A stretch of DNA of 14,852 bases from a bacterium Ga0077546 (GCA_001464165.1 LNEX01000338.1:1-14852); one strand, 5' to 3'; shown: positions 1 to 6,350, counted from the stretch's first letter. Program-made: numbers and translations. The notes: a model not told the origin generated them from the letters alone.

Positions 1-101
1 ATATCAGGGTCTGCCCGAACCCAGCCTTGCCACAGGGGAGGCATGCACCTAATTCATGTATCATTGCCCTTTTAGCCTCAGTACGAAGCGGTGGTGTTTT
101 C

Positions 102-959
102 TTGTTATTTCAGAAGCGCTGGCACTATGCCGAATCAATCTTGCCTGCTTCTCTGATACTAATTCTAGGACTAAGTCTTCCTTCTTCTGCCCAGACCATA
201 AAGGTAGAGAAAAAGGAACTTGTTCAGACCAAGGCAAAAGTCAAACCAAGCGATAGCGCAACTTCGGCCAATAAAGGCACGCAGCTTAAATCGCCAGATG
301 CGCCCCTTAAGAAAATCGAGACAATCAAGCGCGCATTGGCGGATGCAAAGGCAAAGGACGATCTACTTGGTACCAACTTCCAGGCTCTGGCTCCTGAGTT
401 GATCAATACACTAACTAATCCAGCGACGGCAAAAGAGTGCTGGTCTTGTGTCGAACAGTACCAGGCGATGGTAGACGCAAGTAAACAGGTTGAAGACAGA
501 GCGTATGCTCAAGCTTTAATTGCTCGCTTTGCCAAGATTACAGGGCGGGAGGCCGTGGCTAAAAAGAATTATCAAGCCAGTATTGCCATAATGCAAGGCG
601 CCAAGCATGAGTTTAAATTCGGCTTTGATATGCGCGATATCTACACAAATTTGCTCTACCTGAAAATATCAGAAAGATGCAAGATTGCTCTGGCACTGCT
701 TAGTTGCAAGGACAAGAAAGTCGAAGACGCCGAAAAAACATACGTTGAGTTAATGAAGGATCACTACCATCAGCCCTGGTATGTAATTACACCCGATACG
801 AAGGCGGCTTATGCCTCTCACCTCGACGGAGTTGAAGGTGTAGCAATTATTTCGCTTGCGGCTGCAATTGGGAAAACGTATGCGGAAATGGGACAACTAG
901 ACAAAGCTGCTGCGAAATTCAATGAACTTGTCGAACTTTTAGCACCAGACAATGACTAA
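102..959 (+). CDS. Secreted protein of unknown function with a TPR-like C-terminus
   Basis: I do not recognise the family. With the TTG start at 102 the protein has 285 residues and a clean Sec signal peptide: a basic N-region (QKRWHY), a hydrophobic core (ILPASLILILGLSL) and a likely cut after SSA near residue 30. It is probably periplasmic. A Lys/Ser-rich linker follows, then an alpha-helical body. A CxxC pair (ECWSC) lies near residues 113-116. The last 30 residues (GKTYAEMGQLDKAAAKFNELVELL) read like one tetratricopeptide repeat, and an earlier helical pair around AKKNYQASIAIMQGAK could be another. The frame is open back to the window edge and a TTG at 27 is also possible. Neither start has a convincing ribosome binding site, so I chose 102 because it puts the signal peptide at the N-terminus. 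The next gene follows after 3 bases in the same frame. Confidence 0.65.
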   Translation: MLFQKRWHYAESILPASLILILGLSLPSSAQTIKVEKKELVQTKAKVKPSDSATSANKGTQLKSPDAPLKKIETIKRALADAKAKDDLLGTNFQALAPELINTLTNPATAKECWSCVEQYQAMVDASKQVEDRAYAQALIARFAKITGREAVAKKNYQASIAIMQGAKHEFKFGFDMRDIYTNLLYLKISERCKIALALLSCKDKKVEDAEKTYVELMKDHYHQPWYVITPDTKAAYASHLDGVEGVAIISLAAAIGKTYAEMGQLDKAAAKFNELVELLAPDND

Positions 960-962
960 TCT

Positions 963-1280
963 ATGGACGAAAAAGACAAGAACATGGGACGGCTGCTGAA
1001 ACTGATGTTTGCGCTAGATATAAACACCGGCGAGACAGTGGAGAGATCTGACCCGTTAATTGGCCCCGAAATATCATTAGAAAAAGCATTGCGAGCCTAT
1101 TTAGCTTTTTCTGATTTACATCCTGAATTGCTCAAGAAGGAAGATATGGCTTTCGTAAAGGCCAGGGTAGAACGATTGACTAAAGCGCGCTTGGCTAAAG
1201 AGAAGCAAGAAATTGCTATTCGCAATTTCAAGCCGTCTGAACATCCGAAGTCTATGACAAAAGGAAGTTCAAAGCACTAA
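963..1280 (+). CDS. Small hypothetical protein, Lys/Glu-rich
   Basis: A 105-residue protein that I do not recognise. It has no signal peptide or membrane segment. The N-terminal half is mixed (LMFALDINTGETVER, then a helix around ISLEKALRAYLAFSDLHPELL). The C-terminal half is strongly basic and helical (KARVERLTKARLAKEKQEIA) and ends in a polar tail. The ATG lies 3 bases after the TAA of the preceding gene and in the same frame, so the two are surely co-transcribed. They may once have been one reading frame, although the composition changes at the junction and the upstream protein ends naturally after its TPR-like helix. A perfect hairpin begins 2 bases after the stop codon. Confidence 0.55.
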   Translation: MDEKDKNMGRLLKLMFALDINTGETVERSDPLIGPEISLEKALRAYLAFSDLHPELLKKEDMAFVKARVERLTKARLAKEKQEIAIRNFKPSEHPKSMTKGSSKH

Positions 1281-1281
1281 T

Positions 1282-1316
1282 CCGGATAATGCTTATCCGG
1301 CCGCCGCTGATCGGCC
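1282..1316 (+). terminator. Double hairpin closing the first operon
   Basis: Right after the TAA at 1278-1280 there is a perfect 8-bp stem, CCGGATAA (1282-1289) with TTATCCGG (1293-1300), closed by a 3-base loop. A second stem, GGCCG (1299-1303) with CGGCC (1312-1316), shares its edge. No long T tract follows, so this may be a weak terminator or a 3' end stabiliser. The stem is symmetric, so it could act on either strand. Confidence 0.55.
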
Positions 1317-1451
1317 AGTTTGCCACAATTAATTTTCTTCAGACCGGCAAGCTTTTTACTCTGCTGCAGAGCGAAATTCAAAATAACTCCACACTATAGC
1401 AAGTCGAATCTGCACCAAACAAACCAGGCTTCAGCTCAAAAAAATAAAAAA

Positions 1452-1480
1452 TTGCATAATATTGTACATAAACATACAAT
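1452..1480 (+). promoter_or_regulatory. Candidate distal promoter overlapping operator 1
   Basis: TTGCAT (1452-1457) lies 17 bases upstream of TACAAT (1475-1480), a 5/6 match to the sigma-70 -10 box. The -10 coincides with the right arm of the first dyad, so a protein bound there would block it. The -35 is only 3/6, so this may be a vestigial promoter or just the operator. Confidence 0.35.
1461..1480 (+). promoter_or_regulatory. Operator copy 1: ATTGTAC-N6-ATACAAT
   Basis: A 20-bp dyad with 6-bp arms, ATTGTA (1461-1466) and TACAAT (1475-1480), around an 8-base centre. The second copy, 65 bp downstream start to start, keeps the arms, spacing and two flanking centre bases (C after the left arm, A before the right arm) but differs in the six central bases. 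Conserved arms with a varied centre are what a dimeric DNA-binding protein site looks like. The binding protein is unknown. The HTH-like product at 2174-2863 is the nearest candidate. Confidence 0.6.
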
Positions 1481-1506
1481 AAAATGGACAAAAACCAACA
1501 AGGCGC

Positions 1507-1535
1507 TTGACGAACCGCGACAGAGATTGTACGAT
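1507..1535 (+). promoter_or_regulatory. Sigma-70-like promoter of the nucleotidyltransferase operon
   Basis: TTGACG (1507-1512, 5/6 to consensus), a 17-base spacer, then TACGAT (1530-1535, 4/6). Transcription would start near 1541-1543, about 27 bases before the ATG at 1569. Operator copy 2 (1526-1545) covers the -10 box and the predicted start, the usual place for a repressor. An alternative -35/-10 pair, GCGACA (1517-1522) with TACAAT (1540-1545), is also spaced by 17. Confidence 0.55.
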
Positions 1536-1545
1536 TAAATACAAT
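1526..1545 (+). promoter_or_regulatory. Operator copy 2: ATTGTAC-N6-ATACAAT
   Basis: Second copy of the dyad: ATTGTA at 1526-1531, TACAAT at 1540-1545, again with an 8-base centre that begins with C and ends with A. Its centre is 65 bp, about six helical turns, from copy 1, so two bound dimers would sit on roughly the same face of the DNA and could bind cooperatively. It sits on the best promoter of the region and 24 bases before the first ATG of the operon, which suggests autoregulation. Confidence 0.62.
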
Positions 1546-1568
1546 ATCAGTACATTTTCTTGCAAAAT

Positions 1569-2186
1569 ATGCAGTTCCGCCTCACTCAAAAAGATCTATT
1601 CGAAACACTGGATGTTTGGGACAACAATCTCAAACAAAGAGTCTTTGTCGCTGCATGTGGTGGCACAGCCTTAACGATCTACGGTCATAAGGAAAGCACA
1701 AAGGACGTTGATTTCTTAGTACCAGACCCCAGCCATTTTACGACCTTAGTGTCAATGCTGAAGAAGCTCGGCTATTCGCAGGCAACGGGAAACGGCTATC
1801 GACATCCCGATCAACCATGGATATTTGATCTGTTCCGAGGTCAGACTATATTTACTACCGATCTCCTAGATCCGGTGAATAGTCCGGGCAAACACCGACT
1901 AATCAAAACATATTCGCACCTCTCACTAGCTTGCATTAATCCTGATGATCTGGTGATCTCGAAAATTTTTCGCGGCACCATGGTTGACGAAGAAGATAGC
2001 CTGCTGATGATCCAATCAGAGAACATAGCTCTAGACCAACTTGTAACCCGCTACATAGACACTGCCGGTTACAACATTCAGCCGTCGAAGTGCAAAACAA
2101 ACCTAACAAACTTTGTAACTTTCTTAGGCGAGAATGGCTATAACACAGACAAACTCAAAAGGATGATAGAAGCATGGAATCCATAA
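1569..2186 (+). CDS. Nucleotidyltransferase-fold protein (DUF6036-like), first gene of a putative toxin-antitoxin-like pair
   Basis: A 205-residue cytoplasmic protein with the pol-beta-type nucleotidyltransferase signature. GGTALTIYGHKESTKDVDF (about residues 31-49) supplies the GG loop and the two metal-binding aspartates (DVD, 46 and 48). IFDLF near residue 87 supplies the likely third acidic residue. The C-terminal part (CINPDDLVISKIFRGTMVDEEDS and following helices) matches the helical region of minimal nucleotidyltransferases of the DUF6036/AbiEii-like group. Family members of known function transfer nucleotides to tRNA or to partner proteins; the substrate here is unknown. A TTG at 1560 would add three residues, but the ATG at 1569 fits better and neither has a clear ribosome binding site. 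The gene overlaps the next by 13 bases and lies behind two operator copies. Base composition looks more AT-rich than the neighbours, consistent with acquisition by transfer. Confidence 0.75.
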   Translation: MQFRLTQKDLFETLDVWDNNLKQRVFVAACGGTALTIYGHKESTKDVDFLVPDPSHFTTLVSMLKKLGYSQATGNGYRHPDQPWIFDLFRGQTIFTTDLLDPVNSPGKHRLIKTYSHLSLACINPDDLVISKIFRGTMVDEEDSLLMIQSENIALDQLVTRYIDTAGYNIQPSKCKTNLTNFVTFLGENGYNTDKLKRMIEAWNP

Positions 2187-2863
2187 ATAGAGAATTACTT
2201 CTACACGATCTTGAACGCTTCGGCTATCCGCTTATCCATAAGAGCGAGACGAAGCCAGCGGAAATAATGCTTTCCATGCTTCAGTCAAAGGAAGGCCGGA
2301 TACTAGAAGGAGTGCCGGTGGTGCTCACCCATATGTTGCTAAAAAAGAGTCTACCAGCCCTTGAAGAAATCGAACAACATCTTGAGAATTCGCTGCAACG
2401 AAGATTTCGAATGCTGGCAGCAATTACATGCATATTCCTTTTTTGGGTTCCCGATAGCCAAGCAGAGCAAAAACTGCTACGAGATTATCTAAAGAAAAGA
2501 GAACCGAGCTTGCTGGAAAATATCAAAACGCGCATGGAAAGCCAAGAGTCAATGAGCATTGGCGCAGGTATTTCTGTTGATCCTCAACGGCTAGAAAACA
2601 CTTTCAAAAATTATGTTGTGTCTCAACTTGTAACTACCCAAGTTTCTATGACAAAGAAACTAGATAGCGAACGCGAAAAACAATTCCAAACAGCGCTATC
2701 CATTCTATTTACAGAGAAACAAAAGCAGATTCTATTTAAGGTGTTAGAACATGGCACCCTAACAAAAACAGAACGCGAATACTATTCACGAGTCGTTAAG
2801 CCTCGTGTCAAAGCTTTGAAGAACGCTGACTTGCAACTAGTTGCATCAACCTTACTGAGTTAG
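2174..2863 (+). CDS. Partner protein with a C-terminal helix-turn-helix-like segment
   Basis: A 229-residue, mostly helical cytoplasmic protein with no named family that I can give with certainty. Residues 1-120 are helical with many Glu/Lys/Leu; residues 125-165 look like a linker with a helix. The C-terminus (about 172-228, containing LFTEKQKQILFKVL, then LTKTEREYYSRVVKPRV) reads as a helix-turn-helix-type DNA-binding domain. Similar C-termini occur in proteins paired with nucleotidyltransferases in archaea and bacteria, as I recall it. The ATG lies inside the end of the upstream gene (13-base overlap, different frame), so the two are translationally coupled and probably act together. By analogy with AbiE systems, where the HTH protein is antitoxin and repressor, this product could bind the two dyads upstream. 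That role is inferred, and the gene order (nucleotidyltransferase first) differs from AbiE. It ends 6 bases before the oppositely oriented kinase gene. Confidence 0.65.
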   Translation: MESINRELLLHDLERFGYPLIHKSETKPAEIMLSMLQSKEGRILEGVPVVLTHMLLKKSLPALEEIEQHLENSLQRRFRMLAAITCIFLFWVPDSQAEQKLLRDYLKKREPSLLENIKTRMESQESMSIGAGISVDPQRLENTFKNYVVSQLVTTQVSMTKKLDSEREKQFQTALSILFTEKQKQILFKVLEHGTLTKTEREYYSRVVKPRVKALKNADLQLVASTLLS

Positions 2864-2869
2864 AAACTT

Positions 2870-4333
2870 CTACAAAATAGCTTCAGTCGTCGTCTTCTGG
2901 TGGTGGACCAAATACGCGCTCGGGTCTTGGATTAGGACTTGGATTTGGAGACGGACTCGGACCTGAACTTGGACCCGAACTTGGAGCAGAACTGAATTGG
3001 GGGTTGAAGAACCCGTGCCAGAATTAGCCGAAGAATCGGTGGAAGCGCTTGCTGTTGAGTCCGGCGCTGGCAAAGCAGCTAAATTAGTTGAACTAGAGCT
3101 GGCAGTCGAACCAATTGAAGCAACGTTGTTCGCTGATGATGGCTCAGGCGCAAACGAAGACTGCGGCTGAGGTTGAGCACTCTCGTTTTTACGCTCAGCT
3201 TCCGCAATACGCTCATTATTGCGCCGCTCGGATGGTGTCATCTGAGTCAATGCAGCTGGTGGTAAACCAGACTTATCGTCTTTATCGGTTACAGGCAAGC
3301 GCACTGTGAATGTCGAACCTTTGTTCAGTTCGCTTTCTAACTCAATGGCACCACCGTGCGCCTTAATGATAGTCAAAGCAATGGCCAAACCAAGTCCGGT
3401 GCCACCACCATACAAACGGCTTCTGGTGCGCGATCTCTCCACGCGATAGAAGCGGTCAAAAATACGTTGTTGATCGGCTGGAGCGATACCAATACCGGTA
3501 TCAATGACGCGAATGATTGCTTGATTATTAGTAAAGCGCAGTGTAACTGTGACCTTGCCACCAGCTTGAGTAGCCTTGATGGCGTTATTGGTAAGATTGA
3601 GAAAGACCTGCTTAAGGCGATCCGAATCAGCAAAAACATAAATTGGTGTGGGCGGAATAATGAACTGAACTTCAATTTGCTCTGGAGCAATGACCATGAC
3701 CGTATCTTCGACACTGGTCAATACCAAGCGCAGATCAACCACTTCTTGCTGATTAATAATCGCCTGCCCGGCATCAGCCCGTGCCAATTGAAGCAAGTCA
3801 GAAACTAAGCGAATTAGCCTTCCTGACTCGTCTGAAATGGTCTGTAAGGCCTCGGCTAGAAGGTTGGCATCAATATTACCCCCGCGCCGCAAAAGCAACT
3901 TGGTATAGCCTTGAATCGAAGTTAGCGGAGTGCGCAGCTCATGGCTGGCATCGGCAACGAATTGACACTGAATATTAAGCGACTCCTCTAAGCGATTGAG
4001 CAGCTTATTGAATGACTTTCTCAACTCCAGAGTTTCTAGGGGCTCGTGGGGGTCAACTTCTAAGCGCTGACGAATGTCTTCAGAAACAAGTTTAGTAGTA
4101 GCCGTCAATAGTTGAGTGATTGGCCGCAGAATCAAGTCTGACAGAAACCAATTAACACCAAGCAAAATCAACAGCAGCGGAATATAGAGCGGTACATAAC
4201 GAAAATAATCTTCTAGTGGTGCGCCACTGTTACTAAACACAATCAAGTGGCAAATCACAATAGGCACCACTCCAGCCATTGTCATGACTAGAGCCATTCG
4301 AGCCTTTATCGATTTAGACCACTCGCGCTCCAT
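2870..4333 (-). CDS. Membrane sensor histidine kinase (HAMP-HisKA-HATPase) with an apparently frameshifted low-complexity tail
   Basis: A two-component sensor kinase: it autophosphorylates a histidine and passes the phosphate to a response regulator, none of which is encoded in the window. Two membrane segments (about 12-32 and 47-66) enclose only a short external loop, so it may sense membrane or internal signals. A HAMP-like linker follows (66-120), then the H-box ASHELRTPLTS with H131, the N-box FLNLTNNAIKA (244-253), G1 DTGIGIA (278-284), the F-box IFDRFYRVERSRTR and G2 GGGTGLGLAIA. The catalytic core is complete and ends near residue 350. A Ser/Ala/Pro/Gln-rich tail follows. In the frame given, the last 40 residues become a VRVQVQVR-type string. 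One added base in the G run at 2999-3003 would instead give a Pro/Ser/Asn repeat ending in PPPEDDD with its stop at 2883-2885, which looks like the original end. Start ATG overlaps the stop of the upstream phosphatase gene (TAATG). Confidence 0.9.
   Translation of the reverse strand: MEREWSKSIKARMALVMTMAGVVPIVICHLIVFSNSGAPLEDYFRYVPLYIPLLLILLGVNWFLSDLILRPITQLLTATTKLVSEDIRQRLEVDPHEPLETLELRKSFNKLLNRLEESLNIQCQFVADASHELRTPLTSIQGYTKLLLRRGGNIDANLLAEALQTISDESGRLIRLVSDLLQLARADAGQAIINQQEVVDLRLVLTSVEDTVMVIAPEQIEVQFIIPPTPIYVFADSDRLKQVFLNLTNNAIKATQAGGKVTVTLRFTNNQAIIRVIDTGIGIAPADQQRIFDRFYRVERSRTRSRLYGGGTGLGLAIALTIIKAHGGAIELESELNKGSTFTVRLPVTDKDDKSGLPPAALTQMTPSERRNNERIAEAERKNESAQPQPQSSFAPEPSSANNVASIGSTASSSSTNLAALPAPDSTASASTDSSANSGTGSSTPNSVLLQVRVQVQVRVRLQIQVLIQDPSAYLVHHQKTTTEAIL
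2925..2984 (-). repeat. Degenerate 12-bp tandem repeat in the kinase tail
   Basis: Five 12-bp units (2925, 2937, 2949, 2961 and 2973 onward; + strand form about ACTTGGATTTGG). Read on the - strand in the frame reached by a +1 correction, each unit encodes a Pro/Ser/Gly/Asn tetrapeptide such as PSSG or PSPN. In the uncorrected frame it encodes alternating Val/Gln/Arg. Unit-number changes of 12 bp keep the frame. Confidence 0.7.
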
Positions 4334-5127
4334 TATTTCGATACTTTTTCTTTGACGAACATTTTCTTGAAATCTTGCATCAGGTGCTTATTTGTCACCA
4401 TGCATGAACCCGTATGTACAGAGCTTCCACCAGACAAATCGAAGAAGCCGCCGCCAGCTTCTTCAACCAAGATCTTCATACAAGCGATGTCCCAGGGCTT
4501 AACCCCGACTTCAAGCATCGCTTCAGACTTACCTTCAAATACCAAAGAAAAACCGAGATAATCACCAAAGCCTCGTTGCTTATCAGTGACGCGCACGGCT
4601 TCTGTAAGCTCAGGCCAAAGCCCTCTTTCAAGAATGCGATCGGGGCCACCAAAATTGAGCATGGCTTTATCAATCCGATCAATTTCTGAAACCTTGATTG
4701 GCAAATAGTTTTTGAAAGCACCCTGGCCTTTGACAGCATAAAAAAGCTCATGCATAGCCGGGGCAACAATCATACCCAAGACAATTTCTGATGAAACTTC
4801 AAGAGCTAGTAAAGTAGACCAAATAGGAATGCCGCGAGCGTAGTTGTAGGTACCGTCAATCGGGTCAACAATCCAGGTACGTCCATTACTCTCAGCGGCA
4901 CCATCCGTGGGGCCTTCTTCTTCACCTAAAATTGAATCACCGGGAAATTTCGTCGCCAAAGCGTCACGGATGTAACGCTCAACTTCTTTGTCAGCCCTTG
5001 TTACAGGGCTGCCATCAGATTTTTCCACTACTTCAATACCCTTATTGAAGTAGCTCATGGCAAGCTTGTCTACCTCTTCGCTTATGGTCAGCGCAAAGGA
5101 AAGCTCATCAGCAAAAGGATGAGACAA
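4333..5127 (-). CDS. hisN: Inositol monophosphatase family phosphatase, probably histidinol-phosphatase (HisN type)
   Basis: A 264-residue Mg-dependent phosphatase of the IMPase/FIG superfamily. The metal and catalytic motifs are all present: LGEEEG (67-72), WIVDPIDGT (85-93) with D88 and D91, and PWDIACMKILVEEAGG (211-226) with D213. DGSPVTRADKEVE near the N-terminus and RGFGDYLGFSLVFEG (185-199) resemble the HisN histidinol-phosphatases rather than classical inositol phosphatases. The likely role is dephosphorylation of histidinol phosphate in histidine synthesis, though inositol or nucleotide phosphates cannot be excluded from sequence alone. The start is TTG, supported by GAGGA seven bases upstream. 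No in-frame ATG lies before residue 24. The gene shares one base with the kinase start downstream, so the two form an operon. The specificity assignment and the symbol are tentative. Confidence 0.82.
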   Translation of the reverse strand: MSHPFADELSFALTISEEVDKLAMSYFNKGIEVVEKSDGSPVTRADKEVERYIRDALATKFPGDSILGEEEGPTDGAAESNGRTWIVDPIDGTYNYARGIPIWSTLLALEVSSEIVLGMIVAPAMHELFYAVKGQGAFKNYLPIKVSEIDRIDKAMLNFGGPDRILERGLWPELTEAVRVTDKQRGFGDYLGFSLVFEGKSEAMLEVGVKPWDIACMKILVEEAGGGFFDLSGGSSVHTGSCMVTNKHLMQDFKKMFVKEKVSK

Positions 5128-5177
5128 AAGAAAGTCCTCAAATTGAAGCTACTTGAGCAGAAGACCGACTGACTACT

Positions 5178-5195
5178 CTCTGAAATTACTCAGAG
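5178..5195 (-). promoter_or_regulatory. Small hairpin upstream of the phosphatase gene
   Basis: CTCTGA (5178-5183) pairs with TCAGAG (5190-5195) across a 6-base loop. It lies 50 bases ahead of the phosphatase start codon, between that gene and the terminator of the SLH gene on the same strand. It could be a leader structure or an operator. Function unknown. Confidence 0.3.
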
Positions 5196-5218
5196 TTTGC
5201 CACCATATTTGATGACGA

Positions 5219-5250
5219 AACTCCCGGCAGCCGCAAAGCCGACGGGAGTT
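5219..5250 (-). terminator. Terminator hairpin of the SLH gene
   Basis: AACTCCCG (5219-5226) pairs with CGGGAGTT (5243-5250), a perfect 8-bp stem that can be extended inside by two GC pairs with a bulge. It begins 43 bases after the stop of the SLH/coiled-coil gene in the direction of transcription. On the - strand the stem is followed by TTTCGTCAT, so the T tract is short. It separates that gene from the phosphatase-kinase operon. Confidence 0.6.
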
Positions 5251-5293
5251 CCGAGTAGTTCAGTCAGGTCCAAGCTCGCGCAGGGAGGTTCGG

Positions 5294-5857
5294 TTAGAAC
5301 ATGTACTCGTAGATGGCTCTCGCCCCACGACCAACTCCTACGCCTATGTCACGGACATCAATGAATGTGCCCTTAACTAGACGCTCCCAAATGAAACCTT
5401 TCTGTCTTTCGGCATATGCTAAGCGCATGTCTTGCTCAGCATTTTTTTCCTCAACAGCTTTCATGCGAGCTTCCAAACTGTCGACACGGGCCTTCAGTTG
5501 GTTCAACTCACCACGAAATTCTTCCAACAAAGCAGCGAATTTTTCCAAATCGGCTTTGTCAGCTTTTTTAGCTAGACGCTCTTGTATGCACTGCTCATAT
5601 TTATATAGAGCGGCAGCCAGTTCAAAACGTGTGGTCGATTTCTGACCACGGTATGTTCTGTCTGGGTAACCTACCAGTACATGACAGTCGCTATTAACGA
5701 GTTCCTTGAGTGCATTATACGCCCACTCATTTCCAACTACGTCTGTCAATTCACTGACATTAGTAGCACCTTGAGCATTTGCGACATTTGCATTGATCAA
5801 GGTGCTCGCACTTACAGCAACAAGTGCAGTAAGAATGGTTGCAAACCCCTTTTTCAT
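5294..5857 (-). CDS. Short SLH-domain and coiled-coil envelope protein
   Basis: A 187-residue secreted protein. The signal peptide (MKKGFATILTALVAVSA...) is probably cut after ANVANA near residue 28. Residues 34-93 form one S-layer-homology domain (LTDVVGNEWAYNALKELV, VGYPDRTYRG, TTRFELAAALYKYEQCI), which in this lineage anchors proteins to peptidoglycan-linked polysaccharide. Residues 95-150 are a heptad-rich coiled coil (LEEFRGELNQLKARVDSLEA). This arrangement matches the N-terminus of cyanobacterial SomA/OprB-like porins, but the beta-barrel of several hundred residues is missing. A 37-residue end with a Gly/Arg-rich stretch (GVGVGRGARA) takes its place. The protein may tether the outer membrane to the wall. 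I chose ATG 5857, 11 bases after AAGGAG. The GTG at 5869 overlaps that site and is less likely. Two cysteines (C58, C90) could pair. Confidence 0.85.
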   Translation of the reverse strand: MKKGFATILTALVAVSASTLINANVANAQGATNVSELTDVVGNEWAYNALKELVNSDCHVLVGYPDRTYRGQKSTTRFELAAALYKYEQCIQERLAKKADKADLEKFAALLEEFRGELNQLKARVDSLEARMKAVEEKNAEQDMRLAYAERQKGFIWERLVKGTFIDVRDIGVGVGRGARAIYEYMF

Positions 5858-6350
5858 AATAGTAATCACTCCTTCAGCAATGACCTGACTCTAACGTACG
5901 CCATCATAACCTACATATTCCAGCGGTTAGTAGTAGTGAAACCCATAAAACCATTTCGCTTAACTTAGAACCTGCGAAAAGCCGCCGGTGGTGCCTAAAG
6001 GAGGATTCTTAAAAAACACTAATATTTTACAATTTGGTCGCCCAAAATATATCAGACGCAAATCCGGAAAAGCCCGCCAAATCGGACTTCATGGCAACCC
6101 CTAGTCAAGAATTGCAACCTCCTGAAATATTCATGCTTTATCGGTCTTTTGCAACCACTATTCTTTCTATAATTTGCACTGGTCTTGGCCCATGCAAGAA
6201 GCCCATAAATGGGGATTTTTCAGTCGTTATTCAAACTTCACACGCTACTGCGACAATAACTTGCCAAACGACAACCCAAGAGCACACCATATATAGTGCA
6301 GTAAAAAGATCGATATACCAGAAAGCAGAGAGACCCTTACTAAGGAAGTT
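5858..6350. other. Long intergenic region between divergent genes
   Basis: About 490 bp with no gene that I can support. On the - strand, TTGTAA (6027-6032) and AAGAAT (6005-6010), spaced by 16, could be a promoter for the SLH gene and would give a leader of about 140 bases. On the + strand a perfect TATAAT lies at 6168-6173 but without a good -35 box. An inverted repeat, TTTCGC (5954-5959) with GCGAAA (5974-5979), and a strong ribosome-binding-like AAAGGAGGA (5997-6005) with no start codon at a usable distance are also present. An open frame from 6034 runs into the next gene in another frame and does not look like protein. Confidence 0.4.
6168..6173 (+). promoter_or_regulatory. Possible -10 box upstream of gatD
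   Basis: Exact TATAAT about 178 bases before the gatD start codon. The hexamer 17 bases upstream (TCTTTT) is a poor -35, and TTGCAA at 6149-6154 is too close (13 bases). It is the best -10 match I see in this intergenic stretch. Weak support. Confidence 0.25.

Noticed and set aside
56..256. 66-codon frame with GGGGAGG upstream near the left edge
   Set aside because: The ribosome-like site is 14 bases from the ATG, the peptide has no recognisable features, and the overlapping frame with a signal peptide is more convincing.
1320..1538. 72-codon + strand frame before the nucleotidyltransferase
   Set aside because: It spans both operator copies and the promoter, is Lys/Asn/Gln-rich only because the DNA is AT-rich, and has no ribosome site.
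1461..1545. LexA/SOS boxes
   Set aside because: Arms and spacing (TTGT-N10-ACAA) do not match CTGT-N8-ACAG, the Gram-positive CGAAC-N4-GTTCG or the cyanobacterial form.
2925..2984. CRISPR or other array
   Set aside because: The 12-bp units are adjacent, without spacers, and are part of a coding tail.
3115..3978. Several + strand frames inside the histidine kinase gene
   Set aside because: They are opposite-strand frames of a gene with all kinase motifs intact.
5954..6005. Riboswitch in the long intergenic region
   Set aside because: One short inverted repeat and a purine-rich site are not enough, and no known aptamer core was recognised on either strand.
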